In this document: positions 53,902 through 62,610 of the stretch, in pieces
Layout: each line of letters starts with the position of its first letter
Numbering within the stretch: the first letter of the stretch is position 1
Notes under the pieces: generated by a model
The model's database searches: none
What the model saw: only the letters and a program-made list of their open reading frames with translations
What the model was told of the DNA's origin: nothing
DNA from: Pontibacter sp. Tf4
Lineage (GTDB): Bacteria > Bacteroidota > Bacteroidia > Cytophagales > Hymenobacteraceae
DNA: 64,000 nucleotides
Assembly: GCF_014212495.1 (NCBI RefSeq)
Contig: NZ_JACKZC010000001.1
Coordinates: 1 to 64,000, forward strand
Reading direction: 5' to 3'
Made by a program: the position numbers and the translations under genes

Positions 53902-55071
53902 ATGAGTCTGCGCTACTACATCTTCCTGAAAGACGTTTTACTTCTTGCCCTTACTTCGTTTGGTGGGCCGCAGGCACATATCGCGTTAATGTTTAAGCTG
54001 CTTGTAGAAAAACGCCGCTACCTCACCGACCAGGAACTGATAGAACTGAACGCCCTCTGCCAGATCCTGCCCGGGCCTACCTCTACACAAACTATAACAG
54101 CTATCGGCTTCCGGATCGGGGGCCCTAACCTGGCTTACCTGACCCTGCTCGTATGGATAATGCCTGCCGCTACTATAATGGCGCTGGCAGCTTTTGTTAT
54201 TTCGTACCTGCAGGAGAACAATATTTCGCTCCACTTCCTGCGCATCATACTGCCAATGGCGGTAGGCTTTGTAGCCTATGCTGCCTGGAAGATCAGCGTA
54301 AAAGTAGTAAACACGAAAGTGGCTATCGCGCTGATGGTAGTTTCGGCGGTGCTGTCGTATTTTTTCCGGTCGCCGTGGGTATACCCGCTGCTGTTGATAG
54401 CCGGTGGCGCTGTTACGGCCCTGCGTTTTAAACAACATCCCCAGGAAAAGGACAAACGCCTGAACATCCAATGGGCTAACTTCTTTCTGTATGTGGGTGT
54501 GTTTATACTGGCGGCGGCGCTGGGTGGGGCTACCTCGTCGTTACCAGTGAGGTTGTTCGAGAACTTCTACCGTAACGGCAGCATGGTTTTTGGCGGCGGG
54601 CAGGTGCTGGTACCGCTTATGTATACGGAGTTTGTGCAGTTTAAAGGCTACCTTACCGGCGAAGAGTTTCTGTCGGGTTACGCTATTGCGCAGGCACTAC
54701 CGGGGCCAACTTTCTCCTTCACAGCTTTTGTAGGCAATCTGGCCATGCGCGAGTATGGTGTGGCCGGTCAGTTTCTGGGTTCGTTTGTAGCTACAGTGGG
54801 TATTTTCCTACCAGGCACGTTTCTTATCTTCTTCGTTATCCGCTTCTGGGATCAGCTTAAAAAGTACCGTGTCGTGCGGGCTTCCTTGGAAGGTATCAGC
54901 GCAGTAAGTTCTGGGATGGTAGTAGCCGCGGCCATTATGCTTTACCACCCGATTGATAACACGCTACTTAACTTTGCTATAGTTGTGGCTACGTTTGCGC
55001 TGCTGATGTTTACCCGCATTCCGGCGCCGGTGCTTATTTTAACCGGGTTGTTGTTGGGGTTTGTGTTGTAG
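53902..55071 (+). CDS. chrA: Chromate efflux transporter
   Basis: CHR-family inner-membrane transporter of 389 residues with two homologous CHR domains, each opening with the conserved pattern: FGGPQAHIALM in the N-terminal half and FGGGQVLVPLM in the C-terminal half. Each half then has a xxLPGPT motif (CQILPGPTSTQ; AQALPGPTFSF). About ten hydrophobic helices are visible. Family members export chromate with proton coupling; not all members confer resistance. The ATG is 16 bases after the previous gene's terminator. Confidence 0.93.
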   Translation: MSLRYYIFLKDVLLLALTSFGGPQAHIALMFKLLVEKRRYLTDQELIELNALCQILPGPTSTQTITAIGFRIGGPNLAYLTLLVWIMPAATIMALAAFVISYLQENNISLHFLRIILPMAVGFVAYAAWKISVKVVNTKVAIALMVVSAVLSYFFRSPWVYPLLLIAGGAVTALRFKQHPQEKDKRLNIQWANFFLYVGVFILAAALGGATSSLPVRLFENFYRNGSMVFGGGQVLVPLMYTEFVQFKGYLTGEEFLSGYAIAQALPGPTFSFTAFVGNLAMREYGVAGQFLGSFVATVGIFLPGTFLIFFVIRFWDQLKKYRVVRASLEGISAVSSGMVVAAAIMLYHPIDNTLLNFAIVVATFALLMFTRIPAPVLILTGLLLGFVL

Positions 55072-55116
55072 TTAAGAGCGTCTTAAAAAGTAAGTCTTAT
55101 GGTTAAAGCTGTTAGA

Positions 55117-55896
55117 TTACATTTCTGCTTTATATAAGTTTGAGAAGTTATTCAATGCTCTCCCTACTAATTTCTCAGCTTCTTCTTTCCCACTTTTCTT
55201 TTGCTTAGCGGTTAGGCTCTTCTCTAATTCTTTTATCTCATCCACTATAGCTTGTTGCTGGAAATAAGAGAAATCTCTTTTAGACTCGTTATATAAGATA
55301 AACCATAAATAGCTCATAAAACTGTTCTGCTCAACATCTATTCCGTCACGGTACATGTAAGCAAGATTCAACCTAGCAGAAGTTATATATCCACTTTTCT
55401 GCAGGTCTTCTGGATTTACAAGCTTACCTAAACGAATAGCCCAGTCAAGCATCTTGCTAAGATTCTTTTCAGTACCCGTTCCTTCTTTATAGCAATTGAT
55501 CACATTAAACATACATGTACCATCACCATTGTTCGCACACTTTAATGCATATAAGAAAGCCTTGTCAAAATCCTGAACTACACCATCTCCATTACCATAA
55601 GCCATCATCATGGCATAGAGTCCATCATTCCAACCCTGTTCCGCAGACTTTGCATACCATTCAGCAGCTTGCTTAGAGTCCTTCCCTACTCCTGCTCCCA
55701 CTTGGTAGCAATAACCAAGATTATATTGTGCTTCGGCACTACCTAATTCAGCAGCTTTTCTCAATAACGGAAGAGCAGCATTAATATCCCCGTTTGTGAG
55801 GTACTCTTTTGACTTTTCATTCAGCTCATTTGCAGATTGAGCTGTCGCGTTGCACACGTTTATTAAAATGACAAGAGATAGTAAAAGTGCTTTCAT
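55117..55896 (-). CDS. Secreted Sel1-repeat protein
   Basis: A 259-residue exported protein with a signal peptide (LLLSLVILINVCNATAQ). It has Sel1-like repeats: AAELGSAEAQYNLGYCYQVGAGV, KQAAEWYAKSAEQGWNDGLYAMMMAYGNGDGV and following helices up to about 220, then a Lys/Glu-rich C-terminus. Sel1 repeats act as protein-protein scaffolds. The DNA is AT-rich compared with flanking genes and codon use differs, suggesting recent acquisition. Alone on its strand; nothing suggests a partner. Confidence 0.78.
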   Translation of the reverse strand: MKALLLSLVILINVCNATAQSANELNEKSKEYLTNGDINAALPLLRKAAELGSAEAQYNLGYCYQVGAGVGKDSKQAAEWYAKSAEQGWNDGLYAMMMAYGNGDGVVQDFDKAFLYALKCANNGDGTCMFNVINCYKEGTGTEKNLSKMLDWAIRLGKLVNPEDLQKSGYITSARLNLAYMYRDGIDVEQNSFMSYLWFILYNESKRDFSYFQQQAIVDEIKELEKSLTAKQKKSGKEEAEKLVGRALNNFSNLYKAEM

Positions 55897-56018
55897 TTTG
55901 CTTTTTTACTTTCTAACAACTAGTTAATAAGCAGGAACACTACCGTTAACGCGTTATCAAATATCGCTGATATACTTAATTAACTGAATTAAACCTATTT
56001 CTGAAATAAAACCAGCAA

Positions 56019-56753
56019 TTACTCCACCGGCAAATAAAGCTTAATGGTGCCCGGACGTAGGTACAAATTGTCGAGGTGGCCCATTTGCTTTTTGTTTTTG
56101 GTGATTAGGTGCATGTGCAGGAACGTGTCGTGATGTGTGAAAATAGCTTTGTGCCCTGTGGAGAAGAAACCGACAATCTCCACATCCTGGTTCTGCAAAC
56201 TATAGTTTACCTGGCCTTGGTGCGCTTCGTCGGGAGAGCTTACCTGGGTACCTTTGGGCAGGTTTACGATGTGGATCTGGGCACTATCAACAGTAGCCTC
56301 CAACCTGAAAGCAAACGGCCTTTTTGCCTGCTTCGTGGTTTGGTCCAAGAAAGCTTCCAGTTGGCTTATAGTTTGGATGCTGTCGGGCAGTTGCTGCTCT
56401 TTCCAATTGGGCACGTTGACATACACAAAAAAAGGCGCTTTTACATCAAAGGTCTCTTCGACACGCATCTCCGTCTCCGATATTACGGTTGACTTGTAGG
56501 ATTTGCCATCTACAACCAGCAGTTCACCGGCAAGGTATTCTACAGGCCCCAGTCCGTACAGGTGCTCTTTGTCTGCGATAGTGTCTAAAGCTATAGTTCC
56601 CTGCAATTCTCCTTTCCACATTACATTGCGCATAGCTCCTACTACCTGCACAGTAGTATCTGGCTGGTTCTTTTCTATGGTTGTAGCACAGCCAGCAGAT
56701 AGTACAACTATAGCACAGGCAGCGACTGTGGTGATAAAGTTGCGGAGATTCAT
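56019..56753 (-). CDS. Acetolactate-decarboxylase-like lipoprotein
   Basis: A 244-residue protein with signal and lipobox VLSAGC (Cys22). The rest follows the alpha-acetolactate decarboxylase fold: YGLGPVEYLAGELLVVDGKSY (GxG..dGE region), PFAFRLEATVDSAQIHIVNLP (core strand with Arg150), and the zinc site H213-x-H215 with H226 eleven residues later (HMHL...MGHLDNL), exactly the ALDC spacing. It would decarboxylate acetolactate to acetoin, but an exported enzyme is unusual because acetolactate is intracellular, so another substrate is possible. It stands nine bases before rfbA on the same strand side, i.e. rfbA is upstream. Confidence 0.72.
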   Translation of the reverse strand: MNLRNFITTVAACAIVVLSAGCATTIEKNQPDTTVQVVGAMRNVMWKGELQGTIALDTIADKEHLYGLGPVEYLAGELLVVDGKSYKSTVISETEMRVEETFDVKAPFFVYVNVPNWKEQQLPDSIQTISQLEAFLDQTTKQAKRPFAFRLEATVDSAQIHIVNLPKGTQVSSPDEAHQGQVNYSLQNQDVEIVGFFSTGHKAIFTHHDTFLHMHLITKNKKQMGHLDNLYLRPGTIKLYLPVE

Positions 56754-56762
56754 AGCTATAGT

Positions 56763-57632
56763 TTATCTTTTCTCTTTTAGCATCCGGAGCAGGTATTCGC
56801 CATAGCCGCTTTTGCGCAGGGGTTCTGCGGCGGCTTGTAGCTGCTCGTCTGTTATAAAGCCCATGCGCCAGGCCACTTCCTCAATGCAGCCGATCTTCAG
56901 GCCTTGTCGCTCTTCTATGACCTGCACAAATGTAGCCGCCTGCATCAGCGACTGAATAGTACCTGTATCGAGCCAGGCGGTACCGCGGTCCAGGATGCCC
57001 ACTTTCAGTTTGCCGCGGCGTAGGTATTCTTTGTTCACGTCTGTGATCTCGTACTCGCCACGCGCGCTTGGTTCCAGGCTCTTGGCTATTGCTACTACGT
57101 CGTTATCATAGAAATATAGGCCAGGTACAGCATAGCTGCTTTTAGGATGCTGCGGCTTTTCTTCGATTGAGATCACTTTATTATCCCCATTAAACTCTAC
57201 TACACCATAGCGTTCAGGGTCGTGCACATGGTAGGCATACACTACACCGCCATCTGGGTTGTTATTAGCCTGCATTTGCTTGCTCATGCCTGAGCCATAG
57301 AAGATGTTATCGCCCAGTACCAATGCTACTTTATCCTTGCCAATAAACTCCTCGCCAATCACAAAGGCCTGCGCCAGTCCGTTGGGTACTTCCTGCACCT
57401 TGTAACTGAACTTGCAGCCAATCTGCGAGCCATCGCCTAAAAGGCGCTCAAACATAGGCAAATCGTGCGGTGTGGAGATGATCAGAATCTCGCGGATACC
57501 CGCCAGCATCAGCGTTGAGAGCGGGTAATAAATCATCGGCTTGTCGTACACCGGCATCAGCTGCTTGCTAACAGCCAGGGTAAGGGGGTGAAGTCTGGTT
57601 CCGGAGCCCCCGGCAAGTATAATTCCTTTCAT
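56763..57632 (-). CDS. rfbA: Glucose-1-phosphate thymidylyltransferase
   Basis: Makes dTDP-glucose from glucose-1-phosphate and dTTP. The 289-residue nucleotidyltransferase has [11 protein letters not shown] (10-20 region), the lysine in [46 protein letters not shown] and RGTAWLDTG, all RmlA signatures. It leads into dTDP-sugar synthesis (L-rhamnose) together with rfbB upstream; rfbC and rfbD are not in the window. A repeat-containing spacer of 186 bases separates it from rfbB. Its stop is ten bases before the start of the acetolactate-decarboxylase-like gene, so the two are probably cotranscribed. Confidence 0.95.
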   Translation of the reverse strand: MKGIILAGGSGTRLHPLTLAVSKQLMPVYDKPMIYYPLSTLMLAGIREILIISTPHDLPMFERLLGDGSQIGCKFSYKVQEVPNGLAQAFVIGEEFIGKDKVALVLGDNIFYGSGMSKQMQANNNPDGGVVYAYHVHDPERYGVVEFNGDNKVISIEEKPQHPKSSYAVPGLYFYDNDVVAIAKSLEPSARGEYEITDVNKEYLRRGKLKVGILDRGTAWLDTGTIQSLMQAATFVQVIEERQGLKIGCIEEVAWRMGFITDEQLQAAAEPLRKSGYGEYLLRMLKEKR

Positions 57633-57691
57633 TTATTGATGCCTTAATGGTTGCAGGTTAAATTGTTAAATGGTCAACTCTGGTTGCGATT

Positions 57692-57724
57692 GTCATCCCC
57701 CTACCCCCTTCAAAGGGGGACTTG
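57692..57724. repeat. GTCATCCCCCTACCCCCTTC element
   Basis: Same G/C-rich element (GTCATCCCCCTxCCCCCTTCAAAGGGGGACTT) as at 35419 and 51204; CCCCCTTC pairs partly with AAGGGGG. It lies in the 57633-57818 spacer between rfbB and rfbA, which otherwise holds TTTAACAATTTAACAAT words. Confidence 0.7.
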
Positions 57725-57818
57725 GGAAGAAGTATAATTCCACTCCTTGGATGGATTGGGAATAGACCAGCTATAGTAAGCCAACAATTTAACCTTTAAC
57801 AATTTAACAATCCCCAAC

Positions 57819-58868
57819 CTATCGGTTGGTGTACTGCTCCTGGTAATAGTGTGTATAGTTGCCGCTGGTCACGTGCTCCAGCCACTCGTTATTTTCCAGG
57901 TACCAGTCTACGGTTTTGCTCAGGCCCTCTTCAAAGGTAACTGAAGGTTTCCATCCCAGCTCGTTTACCAGTTTGCTGGAATCAATAGCATAGCGCAGGT
58001 CATGGCCGGCACGGTCTTTTACAAAGGTGATTAGCTTGCGTGAGTGGCCTTTCTCACGACTCAGTTTTTCGTCCATCACATCACATAGCAGCTCTATCAG
58101 GTCAATGTTCTTCCACTCGTTAATGCCGCCAATATTGTAGGTATCGCCTACTTTGCCTTCATGGAAGATCACATCAATGGCACGGGCGTGGTCCAGCACA
58201 TAGAGCCAGTCGCGCACGTTCTCTCCTTTGCCATATACCGGCACCGGACGCTCGTTTTTAATGTTGTTAATGGCCAGCGGAATCAGCTTTTCCGGGAAGT
58301 GGTTCGGGCCATAGTTGTTGGAGCAGTTGGATATTTTTACAGGAAGGCCATAGGTATGGTACCAGGCACGCACAAAGTGATCGGAACTGGCCTTGGAAGC
58401 CGAGTAAGGTGAGCGTGGATCGTATGGGGTTTCTTCTGTAAACAGACCATCTTCGCCTAGTGAGCCATATACTTCATCGGTAGAGATATGGTAGAACAGG
58501 TGTTTGCTCAGATCATCTGCCCAGTACTTTTTAGCCGCATGCAGCAGGTTCACGGTGCCTATTACGTTGGTCTGCACAAAAGCCAGCGGGTCAGCAATAG
58601 AGCGGTCCACGTGCGACTCAGCCGCCAAGTGGATTACCGCATCAAACTTATAGTTGGAGAAGATCTCGTCCAGGTAAGCGGCATCTACAATGTCGCCTTT
58701 CAGGAAACTATAGTTCTCTTTGTGCTCTATGTCTGTCAGGTTCTCCAGGTTACCGGCGTAGGTCAGCTTGTCCAGGTTATAGATCTGGTAGTTCGGGTAC
58801 TTGTTTACAAACAACCGCACCACATGCGAGCCGATAAAACCTGCCCCGCCTGTTATTAATATCTTCAT
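57819..58868 (-). CDS. rfbB: dTDP-glucose 4,6-dehydratase
   Basis: NAD-dependent dehydratase of 349 residues converting dTDP-glucose to dTDP-4-keto-6-deoxyglucose. It has the Rossmann motif [11 protein letters not shown] at the N-terminus, [13 protein letters not shown] with the catalytic DE pair, and [14 protein letters not shown] containing YxxxK. The family-typical [15 protein letters not shown] and [14 protein letters not shown] follow. It starts one base after the galE stop, so galE-rfbB is an operon. Confidence 0.95.
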   Translation of the reverse strand: MKILITGGAGFIGSHVVRLFVNKYPNYQIYNLDKLTYAGNLENLTDIEHKENYSFLKGDIVDAAYLDEIFSNYKFDAVIHLAAESHVDRSIADPLAFVQTNVIGTVNLLHAAKKYWADDLSKHLFYHISTDEVYGSLGEDGLFTEETPYDPRSPYSASKASSDHFVRAWYHTYGLPVKISNCSNNYGPNHFPEKLIPLAINNIKNERPVPVYGKGENVRDWLYVLDHARAIDVIFHEGKVGDTYNIGGINEWKNIDLIELLCDVMDEKLSREKGHSRKLITFVKDRAGHDLRYAIDSSKLVNELGWKPSVTFEEGLSKTVDWYLENNEWLEHVTSGNYTHYYQEQYTNR

Positions 58869-58869
58869 G

Positions 58870-59904
58870 TTATAAGTTTGCTGTAGTGTTTTGTAAATGT
58901 AATTGCCAGTCCCAGGCGCTTCTCATGGCTTCTTCCAGGGTGCTGGTAGTTTTAAAGCCGAGCTCTTCGGTTGCTTTGGTTACATCGGCATATATTTTAG
59001 GCACATCGCCCACGCGGCGCGGACCAATTTTATAGTTCAGTTTTACGCCTGTAGCACGCTCAAAAGCATGAATGGCTTCCAGCACAGTATTCCCCTGCCC
59101 GGTGCCAACATTAAAGAACTCAATAGCATCTGCTTTATTTTGCAGCAATCTTTCAATAGCTACCACGTGCGCTTTTGCCAGATCCACTACGTGTACATAA
59201 TCGCGAATGCAGGTGCCGTCCGGGGTGTCGTAATCGTCGCCGAAAACAGTGATCTGCTCGCGGATGCCGGCAGCAGTTTGCGTAATAAACGGCACCAGGT
59301 TGTTTGGTACACCCAGTGGCAATTCGCCGATCTGTGCAGAAGGATGCGCACCGATCGGGTTAAAGTAGCGCAGGGCTATACTTTTGATGTTGCTGTTGCC
59401 GCTGTTGGCCAGGTCGGTCAGGATTTCTTCGCATACTTTTTTGGTGTTGCCATATGGCGAGTTGGCTTTCTGCACCGGCGTTTGCTCCGTTACTGGCAGT
59501 TGCTCCGGAATGCCATACACCGTGCACGACGACGAGAACACCAGTTTCTGTACATCAAACTCCTGCATTACCTGCAACAGCGTTACCAGTGAGCCAACAT
59601 TGTTGTGGTAGTACATCAGCGGCTTCTCCACCGACTCCCCTACTGCCTTATAAGCTGCAAAATGGATAACGCCAACTATGGTTTGCTCCTGTTCAAACAC
59701 ATTGCGCATCGCGTCGGCATCCGTACAGTCGATGCGGTGGCATGTTACATCGCGGCCAACTATAGCTTTTATGCCTTCCAGCGAGCGCTCCTCGGAGTTA
59801 GAAAAATTATCAACTATAACCGGCTCATAGCCTGCCTGCAACAACTCTACTACCGTGTGTGAGCCAATGTAGCCGGCGCCGCCTGTCACTAAAATCTTTT
59901 GCAT
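58870..59904 (-). CDS. galE: UDP-glucose 4-epimerase
   Basis: Interconverts UDP-glucose and UDP-galactose using tightly bound NAD. The 344-residue protein has [37 protein letters not shown], the YxxxK motif in [14 protein letters not shown], and [14 protein letters not shown]. It is first in a galE-rfbB pair (one base between stop and start), so it probably supplies sugar nucleotides for polysaccharide or LPS. Confidence 0.95.
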   Translation of the reverse strand: MQKILVTGGAGYIGSHTVVELLQAGYEPVIVDNFSNSEERSLEGIKAIVGRDVTCHRIDCTDADAMRNVFEQEQTIVGVIHFAAYKAVGESVEKPLMYYHNNVGSLVTLLQVMQEFDVQKLVFSSSCTVYGIPEQLPVTEQTPVQKANSPYGNTKKVCEEILTDLANSGNSNIKSIALRYFNPIGAHPSAQIGELPLGVPNNLVPFITQTAAGIREQITVFGDDYDTPDGTCIRDYVHVVDLAKAHVVAIERLLQNKADAIEFFNVGTGQGNTVLEAIHAFERATGVKLNYKIGPRRVGDVPKIYADVTKATEELGFKTTSTLEEAMRSAWDWQLHLQNTTANL

Positions 59905-59975
59905 GTTTTATATGTTCAGCTCCGAGAGCCGGGTTTAATCTTTTATTCTTTGTAAAGTTACAACATTCTGTTTAA

Positions 59976-60830
59976 TCATCTAACTGCCCGCACCATACGG
60001 TCTTTTCCAAACAGATCCTGTACTATTTTGGCTTCCGCAAAACCAGCCTGCAAGAGTACATCGCAGGTTTCCTGCCCGTAGCGCTCGTTTATCTCGAAGT
60101 ATAGTTTGCCGCCTGGTTTCAGCAAACTATAGCCAACTACAGCAATGTGCTTGTAAAACTTCAGCGGGTCGGTGTCGGGTACGAAAAGGGCCAGGTGCGG
60201 TTCGTAGTCTAGCACGTTAGCACGCATTAGTTGCTGCTCTTTTTCCAGCACATAAGGCGGGTTGCTGGTGATAATGTCTAACGAAGCCGGAGCTATAGTT
60301 TGTACATCGTCAAAAATATCCTGATGCAGCCAGTTTATAGGTTGGTTATAGTTTGCGGCATTTGCTTTTGCCACTTCCAGCGCGTCTCCCGATACTTCCA
60401 GGCCATATACTGCTTCCGTTTTCAAGTTTTCAGCCAAGGCTATAGGAATGCAGCCGCTGCCGGTGCAAATATCCAGTACCCGTAAGTTTTGCTGATTCCG
60501 GTGCTCCTTTATCACCAGGTCCACCAGTTCTTCCGTTTCGGGGCGCGGAATAAGCACGTTCTGATTTACCTGCAACTCTAATCCATAAAAATGCGCTACG
60601 CCCAACACATACTGCAGCGGCTCGTGTTGCAAAAGACGTTTAACTATAGTTTGTAGCTTATTTTGCTGATCTATAGTTACTTCCTGAAGTTGATTTAAAC
60701 TCAGCTGCACACGGTTCTGCTCCAGTACATGCTCCAGCACCTGCTGGGCCATAGCGCCTGCTTCAGACTCCGGGTAAATTGTAGTAAGCTGTTGTTTTAA
60801 AGTTTGTGCTATTTGCTGAACGGTGGCCAC
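59976..60830 (-). CDS. prmC: Peptide chain release factor N5-glutamine methyltransferase
   Basis: Methylates the GGQ glutamine of RF1/RF2. The 284-residue protein from a GTG start at 60830 has an N-terminal helical domain and a SAM-dependent methyltransferase domain with VLDICTGSGCIPIAL (motif I) and the catalytic NPPY. YVLGVAHFYGLELQVNQNVLIPRPETEELVD is the family-typical linker. The longer frame (to 60956) has 42 extra codons without conserved residues, and a -7 box lies at 60863-60870 inside it, so the GTG start is preferred. Confidence 0.9.
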   Translation of the reverse strand: MATVQQIAQTLKQQLTTIYPESEAGAMAQQVLEHVLEQNRVQLSLNQLQEVTIDQQNKLQTIVKRLLQHEPLQYVLGVAHFYGLELQVNQNVLIPRPETEELVDLVIKEHRNQQNLRVLDICTGSGCIPIALAENLKTEAVYGLEVSGDALEVAKANAANYNQPINWLHQDIFDDVQTIAPASLDIITSNPPYVLEKEQQLMRANVLDYEPHLALFVPDTDPLKFYKHIAVVGYSLLKPGGKLYFEINERYGQETCDVLLQAGFAEAKIVQDLFGKDRMVRAVR

Positions 60831-60854
60831 GGCTATAGTTTGTGTTGATTTCAA

Positions 60855-60870
60855 TATCTTTGCAAAGTTA
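60855..60870. promoter_or_regulatory. Face-to-face -7 elements between prmC and ribD
   Basis: TATCTTTG (60855-60862, plus) directly abuts CAAAGTTA (60863-60870), which is TAACTTTG on the minus strand. The minus-strand copy is well placed for prmC (leader of about 25 bases). The plus-strand copy is about 150 bases before ribD. Confidence 0.4.
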
Positions 60871-61013
60871 ACTTTATCTATTTGAAAATTTGGAGATCTG
60901 AAGATGTGGAGATGAATTTGCACGTCTAACCAAAGACGCAAATGGAAAAGACGCAAAATCTTGCGTTTCTACATTCATAACTTTCTAACTTACAAACTTT
61001 TTAACTTTCTAAC

Positions 61014-62045
61014 TTGAGCGAAGTGTCTTACATGCGGCGTGCACTGGAACTAGCCAGGTTGGGCAGCGGTTACACCGCTCCTAACCCAATGGTAGGCTGC
61101 GTGGTAGTGCATAAGGGGCAGATAATTGGCGAAGGATGGCACCAGCAGTATGGTGGCCCGCACGCCGAGGTAAATGCCATTGCCAGTGTGCAGGACAAAA
61201 GTTTGCTGCCTGAGAGCCGTATATATGTAACCTTAGAGCCTTGTTCGCATTTCGGTAAAACGCCGCCCTGCGCTGATCTTTTGATTGATAGCGGCGTGCG
61301 CGATGTGGTTATCTGTAACTTGGACCCGAACCCCTTGGTAGCCGGACGTGGTGTGCAGAAGTTGCTGAATGCAGGCATAAAAGTAGAAACCGGCTTGCTG
61401 GAGCAGGAAGGACTGGAACTGAACAAGCGTTTCTTTACCAGCCATCGTTTAAAGCGGCCTTACATTATCTTAAAATGGGCTGAAACTGCTGATGGTTTTG
61501 TAGCCGGCCCGGGTTGTAAGCAACTACAGATCAGCGGGGCGCTGGCCAAATGCTTTGTGCATAAACTACGCGCCGAAGAACAGGCCATTATGGTAGGCAC
61601 CCGCACTGCACTGCAGGACAACCCACGCCTGAACACCCGACACTGGAGCGGCAAAAACCCGTTACGTATAGTCATAGATCGCCAGCTAATTTTGCCCCAA
61701 ACTATAAACCTGTTTGATGGCAGCCAGCCAACTATAGTTTACAACTATAAGAAACAGCAAGACCAAGAGAATCTATTCTTTGTGCAGCTGCAGGAAACTG
61801 AACCGTTGCTACCACAGATAATGACCGACCTGCATAAGCGGAATGTGATCTCTGTTTTGGTAGAAGGTGGTACCTACCTGCTGGAAAGCCTGTTGCAAGA
61901 AAATCTGTGGGACGAAGCCTTCATCCTGAAAAACACTGCCCTAACTATAGCCGAAGGCACAAAAGCCCCAACTATGAACTTTGGCACCTTAATAGAGCAG
62001 CAAACATTAGGCACCGACCAACTGTTGCATTACAGAAATCAGTGA
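61014..62045 (+). CDS. ribD: Bifunctional riboflavin deaminase/reductase
   Basis: Deaminates diaminohydroxyphosphoribosylaminopyrimidine and reduces the product in riboflavin synthesis. The 343-residue protein has the deaminase domain (HAEVNAI with the zinc His and Glu; PCSHFGKTPPC with both zinc cysteines) and the RibD_C reductase domain (about 150-340; VGTRTALQDNPRLNTR, VLVEGGTYLLESLL). The start is TTG, six codons before a fully conserved MRRALELA; an ATG at that methionine (61032) is the alternative. Several CTATAGTT copies lie within the coding sequence. Confidence 0.95.
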   Translation: MSEVSYMRRALELARLGSGYTAPNPMVGCVVVHKGQIIGEGWHQQYGGPHAEVNAIASVQDKSLLPESRIYVTLEPCSHFGKTPPCADLLIDSGVRDVVICNLDPNPLVAGRGVQKLLNAGIKVETGLLEQEGLELNKRFFTSHRLKRPYIILKWAETADGFVAGPGCKQLQISGALAKCFVHKLRAEEQAIMVGTRTALQDNPRLNTRHWSGKNPLRIVIDRQLILPQTINLFDGSQPTIVYNYKKQQDQENLFFVQLQETEPLLPQIMTDLHKRNVISVLVEGGTYLLESLLQENLWDEAFILKNTALTIAEGTKAPTMNFGTLIEQQTLGTDQLLHYRNQ

Positions 62046-62127
62046 ACAGTAATCATTTAACAATAAGCAATTAACAATTGCTCCTTTATTCAATCATTCA
62101 AAATTCAGTTATTCAAAATTAAACCCC

Positions 62128-62610
62128 ATGGCCGAATCGCTTATCGTTGACCAGAACCTTAGCAAAGAAGAAAAATATAAAAGCCTGTTACCGCAGATCG
62201 AAGCCTTAACAACCGGCGAAACCGACCTGATTGCCAACATCTCGAACCTGGTAGCTGCCCTGAAACAGGGGTTTGGTTTTTTCTGGGTTGGCGTTTATTT
62301 TAACAAAGAAGGACAACTGGTGCTAGGTCCGTTTCAGGGGCCGATTGCCTGCACTCGCATACCATACCACAAAGGCGTTTGCGGCGCAAGCTATACCCGC
62401 CGGGAAACTATAGTTGTTCCTGACGTGGAAGCTTTCCCGGGCCACATTGCCTGCGCCAGCGAATCCAAATCCGAAATTGTAGTGCCGGTTATAAAAGATG
62501 GCGATGTAAAACTGGTGCTGGACGTAGACAGCGATAAACTAAACGACTTCGACGAAACAGATCAGAAATACCTGGAGCAGCTGATGAAGCTGGTAGAAAG
62601 CTGGTATTAA
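62128..62610 (+). CDS. msrC: Free methionine-(R)-sulfoxide reductase (GAF domain)
   Basis: Reduces free methionine-(R)-sulfoxide. The 160-residue single GAF-domain protein shows NFFWVGVYF-type strand (GFFWVGVYFNKE), GPFQGPIACTRIPYHKGVCG and HIACASESKSEIVVP. The three catalytic cysteines are Cys75, Cys85 and Cys109, as in YebR/fRMsr. It follows ribD by 82 bases of AT-rich DNA and is the last gene before a repeat block. Confidence 0.93.
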   Translation: MAESLIVDQNLSKEEKYKSLLPQIEALTTGETDLIANISNLVAALKQGFGFFWVGVYFNKEGQLVLGPFQGPIACTRIPYHKGVCGASYTRRETIVVPDVEAFPGHIACASESKSEIVVPVIKDGDVKLVLDVDSDKLNDFDETDQKYLEQLMKLVESWY

